Shown: in pieces, positions 61,508 through 64,000 of the stretch
Layout: each line of letters starts with the position of its first letter
Position numbering within the stretch: position 1 is the stretch's first letter
DNA from: Mycobacterium sp. GA-0227b
Lineage (GTDB): Bacteria; Actinomycetota; Actinomycetes; Mycobacteriales; Mycobacteriaceae
Assembly: GCF_001499855.1 (NCBI RefSeq)
Contig: NZ_LQIK01000032.1
Span: forward strand, 1-64,000
DNA length: 64,000 nt
Direction: 5' to 3'
Program-made: the position numbers and the translations under genes
The notes under the pieces: generated by a model
Database searches by the model: none
The model's input: only the letters and a program-made list of their open reading frames with translations
Told to the model about the DNA's origin: nothing

Positions 61508-61930
61508 TCAAGCCAACAGCGGTTCCAACGCCGAGCGCAGGTCAGCGGCCTTCGGGACGCCGTGGGTCCGGTACCGAGGCCTGCCGTCCTTGTCGAACAC
61601 GATCGTGGTGGGCAGCGAGAGCACCGAAAGCCGCCGCGCCGCCTGCGGGTTGGCGTCCATGTCGATCTCGACGTGCGCCACCGCCGGCAGCTCGGCGCAT
61701 ACCTCGTCGACCACCCTGCGCACCGCCGCGCAGGGACCGCACCATTCGGCGGAGAAGTGCAGCACCGTCGGTCCGGTCGATGACAAGCCCAGGTCGCTGG
61801 TGTCGACGTTGGCCGCGGCCTCGCTCGCCTTGAGCAGGCCCGACCGCAGCGCGAGCAGCCGGCCGATCACATACGCCACGCCCAGCGCCGCGACGAGCAC
61901 GGTGATCGCCAACACCCAAGAGGAGCTCAT
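61508..61930 (-). CDS. thiX: Membrane-anchored thioredoxin-like protein (Rv0816c type)
   Basis: 140 residues. An N-terminal helix (WVLAITVLVAALGVAYVIG) anchors it, and the thioredoxin domain has WCGPC with C64 and C67. LSLPTTIVFDKDG holds the cis-proline. Which side of the membrane the domain faces is not certain; the few positive residues after the helix (GRLLALRSG) suggest the cytosolic side. It probably reduces disulfides or sulfenic acids in support of the neighbouring sulfur genes. Confidence 0.9.
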   Translation of the reverse strand: MSSSWVLAITVLVAALGVAYVIGRLLALRSGLLKASEAAANVDTSDLGLSSTGPTVLHFSAEWCGPCAAVRRVVDEVCAELPAVAHVEIDMDANPQAARRLSVLSLPTTIVFDKDGRPRYRTHGVPKAADLRSALEPLLA

Positions 61931-61958
61931 CTCTGCAGTCTGCTCTTCGCGTAGGCGC

Positions 61959-62756
61959 TCATCGCATGTTGAACTCGTCGAGGGCGACGGTTACTCCCTC
62001 GGCGATGCCCTCGATGATGATGTCGGAGCCCCGCGCGCCCTGCGCGGTGGGTGCCAGCCCGAACGGCAGCTTCTGGCCGGGCAGGGTCGCGGTGAACGCC
62101 GCCAGCACCGCGTCCTTCTTGTCGTCGGGCACCTCCTGGTCGGCGGTGCCCGGCCCGGTCAGCACGCCGGTAGCGGTCATCACCAGCGTCGTCTGGTCCG
62201 GCCCGGCGACGTCGAGGTCCACGGCGATGCTGACCTTGCTGTGAAAGTCCGCCTTCTCGGGTGTCCCGGTGAACACCACGCCCCGGTTACTCGAGATACC
62301 CGATTCCGTGGTGCCTCCGGTGGCGTCGTTGCTCTCGCCCGTCGGCGCCTCGACCAGCAGGTCGGGGATGTCCATGAAGCGGCCCAGATGCGTCGAGTCG
62401 ATGATGATGCGGCTCTCGGCCTTGCCGACCGGCAACACGGCGTCGGGTCCGATCAGCCAGGAGCCGTCGGGAAGGTCGATGTCGTGCAGCGTGGCCTCCA
62501 GCGAGGCCTTGCCCACCACGGGGTGATCGACGCCATTGGCCCGGATCTCGACCTCGTCGTAATGGTGATCCATCGCCTGGGTGGCGAATGGGAAACCGAG
62601 GATCGCCACCGACGGGTCGTGCTGTAGCTCCGCGGCGCTGCGCACGCTTCTGGCCAGCCGGTATTCGGCGTAGATCGCCGCCCCGAAGTCCGCCCCGACG
62701 GCACAGACGGCGACGGCCAGCACCGTCGCGACCACCCCGAGCAGCAGCTTGCGCAC
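61959..62756 (-). CDS. lmeA: LmeA-type envelope protein (DUF2993; Rv0817c)
   Basis: About 265 residues. The N-terminal LLLGVVATVLAVAVCAVGA is a signal or anchor. The mature part has the DUF2993 beta-rich lipid-binding pattern (VAILGFPFATQAMDHHYDEVEIRANG, residues ~48-73). The M. smegmatis counterpart LmeA helps lengthen the mannan chain of lipomannan/lipoarabinomannan in the periplasm. The start may be GTG 62756 or GTG 62774. It is 28 bases upstream of thiX. Confidence 0.85.
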   Translation of the reverse strand: MRKLLLGVVATVLAVAVCAVGADFGAAIYAEYRLARSVRSAAELQHDPSVAILGFPFATQAMDHHYDEVEIRANGVDHPVVGKASLEATLHDIDLPDGSWLIGPDAVLPVGKAESRIIIDSTHLGRFMDIPDLLVEAPTGESNDATGGTTESGISSNRGVVFTGTPEKADFHSKVSIAVDLDVAGPDQTTLVMTATGVLTGPGTADQEVPDDKKDAVLAAFTATLPGQKLPFGLAPTAQGARGSDIIIEGIAEGVTVALDEFNMR

Positions 62757-62934
62757 CCGGACATTCTGGCCCACCTTCGCCGCGTCGGTGCGTTCGACGC
62801 AGCTGACCGGCAGGTTGCGCGCTATCGTTAAAGCACCATTGGCCGGGTAACGGCCGGATGTCGAGCATGAATCTGGGAAGTCACCGACCGACAAAGTTGT
62901 CCAGGCGAGGTCCCTGTGGCTGCTGGAGGGCCAG

Positions 62935-63714
62935 TTGGATCTACTGCTACTGACCGTCGACCCACACCCCGAGTCGGTGCTGCCGTCATTGTCACTGCTT
63001 CCTCACACAGTGCGGACAGCGCCGACCGAGGTGTCGTCGCTGCTGGAGGCCGGCAGCGCGGACGTCGCGATCGTCGACGCGCGCACCGACCTGGCCGCTG
63101 CCCGCGGGTTGTGCCGGCTGCTGGGCACGACCGGAACCTCGGTGCCGGTCGTGGCCGTCGTCAGCGAGGGCGGCCTGGTGGCCGTCAGCGTCGAATGGGG
63201 TCTCGACGAGATCCTGCTGCCGGGCACCGGCCCCGCCGAGATCGACGCGCGGCTGCGGCTGCTCGTCGGCCGTCGGGGCGGCATGGCCAATCAGGAGAAC
63301 GTCGGCAAGATCAGCCTCGGCGAGTTGGTGATCGACGAGGGCACCTACACCGCGCGTCTTCGCGGCCGACCGCTCGACCTCACCTACAAGGAATTCGAGC
63401 TGCTCAAGTATCTGGCCCAGCACGCGGGCCGGGTGTTCACGCGCGCACAACTGCTGCAGGAGGTGTGGGGCTACGACTTCTTCGGCGGCACCCGCACGGT
63501 GGACGTGCACGTGCGACGGCTGCGCGCCAAACTCGGCCCGGAGTACGAGTCGCTGATCGGCACCGTGCGCAACGTCGGCTACAAAGCGGTTCGCCCGGCA
63601 CGCGGCCGCCCGCCCGCCCAAGGCGCCGAGGTGTCCGACGACATCGACGGCGGCGACTACGAGGCGCCCGCCACGATCCCCGAAGCGCTTGCTGACCCGC
63701 TGCGAAGTCCGTGA
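62935..63714 (+). CDS. glnR: Nitrogen regulator GlnR (OmpR-type)
   Basis: 259 residues. An atypical receiver domain has the conserved D48 (AIVDARTDL) but lacks the full phosphorylation pocket, as expected for GlnR, which acts without a kinase. The C-terminal winged helix is clear (FELLKYLAQHAGRVFTRAQL, then TVDVHVRRLRAKLG). It activates nitrogen-assimilation genes. The TTG start is set by GGAGGG 5 bases upstream. The stop overlaps mshD as GTGA. Confidence 0.95.
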   Translation: MDLLLLTVDPHPESVLPSLSLLPHTVRTAPTEVSSLLEAGSADVAIVDARTDLAAARGLCRLLGTTGTSVPVVAVVSEGGLVAVSVEWGLDEILLPGTGPAEIDARLRLLVGRRGGMANQENVGKISLGELVIDEGTYTARLRGRPLDLTYKEFELLKYLAQHAGRVFTRAQLLQEVWGYDFFGGTRTVDVHVRRLRAKLGPEYESLIGTVRNVGYKAVRPARGRPPAQGAEVSDDIDGGDYEAPATIPEALADPLRSP

Positions 63715-64000
63715 CGGAATTCCTCTGGCGCACTGTTCTTTCCGACGATGAACAGCGCCGCATCCGGGACTTGATCGCAGCCGCCACGGCCGCCGACGGC
63801 GTCGCCCCGGTCGGGGAGCAGGTGCTCCGGGAACTGCCGCACGACCGGACCCGACACCTGGTGGCCCGCGACGACCACGACGTCGTCGGCTATCTGAATC
63901 TGTCAGCCGGTGAGGCGTCCGCGATGGCGGAACTGGTTGTGCACCCCCGGACCAGGCGCCGCGGGATCGGATCGGCTCTGGTGCGCGCCGGCCTGGCGGA
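63711..64000 (+). CDS. mshD: Mycothiol synthase MshD (5' part, cut by window end)
   Basis: 96 complete codons are visible from GTG 63711. They encode the first GNAT acetyltransferase domain: ELVVHPRTRRRGIGSALVRA is the acetyl-CoA site with RRRGIG. MshD acetylates Cys-GlcN-Ins in the last step of mycothiol synthesis and has two GNAT domains, the second lying outside the window. The start overlaps glnR. Confidence 0.93.
   Translation, partial: MTEFLWRTVLSDDEQRRIRDLIAAATAADGVAPVGEQVLRELPHDRTRHLVARDDHDVVGYLNLSAGEASAMAELVVHPRTRRRGIGSALVRAGLA

Overview
The window reads as chromosome from a non-tuberculous Mycobacterium (Mycolicibacterium-like). It is GC-rich, many genes start with GTG, and many have a TAnnnT -10 box 6-8 bases before the start codon, the leaderless promoter form common in mycobacteria. 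Gene order follows the M. tuberculosis stretch Rv0759c-Rv0819 as I remember it, with lineage-specific insertions. No prophage, rRNA, CRISPR array or complete insertion sequence was seen.

Layout. Bases 1-1.8 kb hold an IS-end-like repeat, tRNA-Thr(TGT), a decapeptide-repeat protein and a HIT protein. 1.9-11 kb is a minus-strand block: HNH nuclease, SDR, NTF2-like protein, alcohol dehydrogenase, second NTF2-like protein, ferredoxin, CYP51, SDR, CYP123 and a TetR regulator. The TetR gene diverges from aldA-SDR-HIBADH-CMD-unknown (11.1-15.9 kb), with two near-identical palindromes between them. 15.9-18.3 kb adds an Esp-like helical protein, a TetR and a CYP125-family P450. 

18.3-54.2 kb carries the dispersed purine pathway: purD, purB, purC, purS-purQ, purL, purF and purM. 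Together they cover most steps from PRPP to AICAR/IMP. Between them lie an exported esterase, a permease, CYP126, a malate/tellurite-type transporter, oligopeptidase B, a glutathione peroxidase, an FAD dehydrogenase, an encapsulin/DyP peroxidase nanocompartment operon, an M18 aminopeptidase, a four-gene operon led by purL, and an orphan MCE gene.

54.2-64 kb holds DUF3073, a YgfZ-type Fe-S repair protein, aminodeoxychorismate lyase, an Imm5-like orphan immunity protein, a nitrobindin-like gene with an overlooked 32-codon membrane protein upstream, and a sulfur operon (DUF4395, cysA2, sseC2). A polycysteine leaderless short ORF, which fits the known mycobacterial cysteine attenuators, precedes the sulfur operon. 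thiX, lmeA, glnR and the start of mshD (cut by the window end) follow.

Most noteworthy beyond routine annotation: (i) tandem 32-bp mini-ORFs chain-coupled to a permease, with a relative at the purC-ptrB junction; (ii) the polycysteine attenuator ORF; (iii) the coupled small membrane protein; (iv) paired TetR operators; (v) a protein with thirteen exact-length 10-residue repeats; (vi) a long imperfect palindrome before purF; (vii) a short ORF plus hairpins in a gene-free gap near 58.3 kb; (viii) a nonsense-broken DUF559 gene and a TetR remnant. I found no wholly new multi-gene system.
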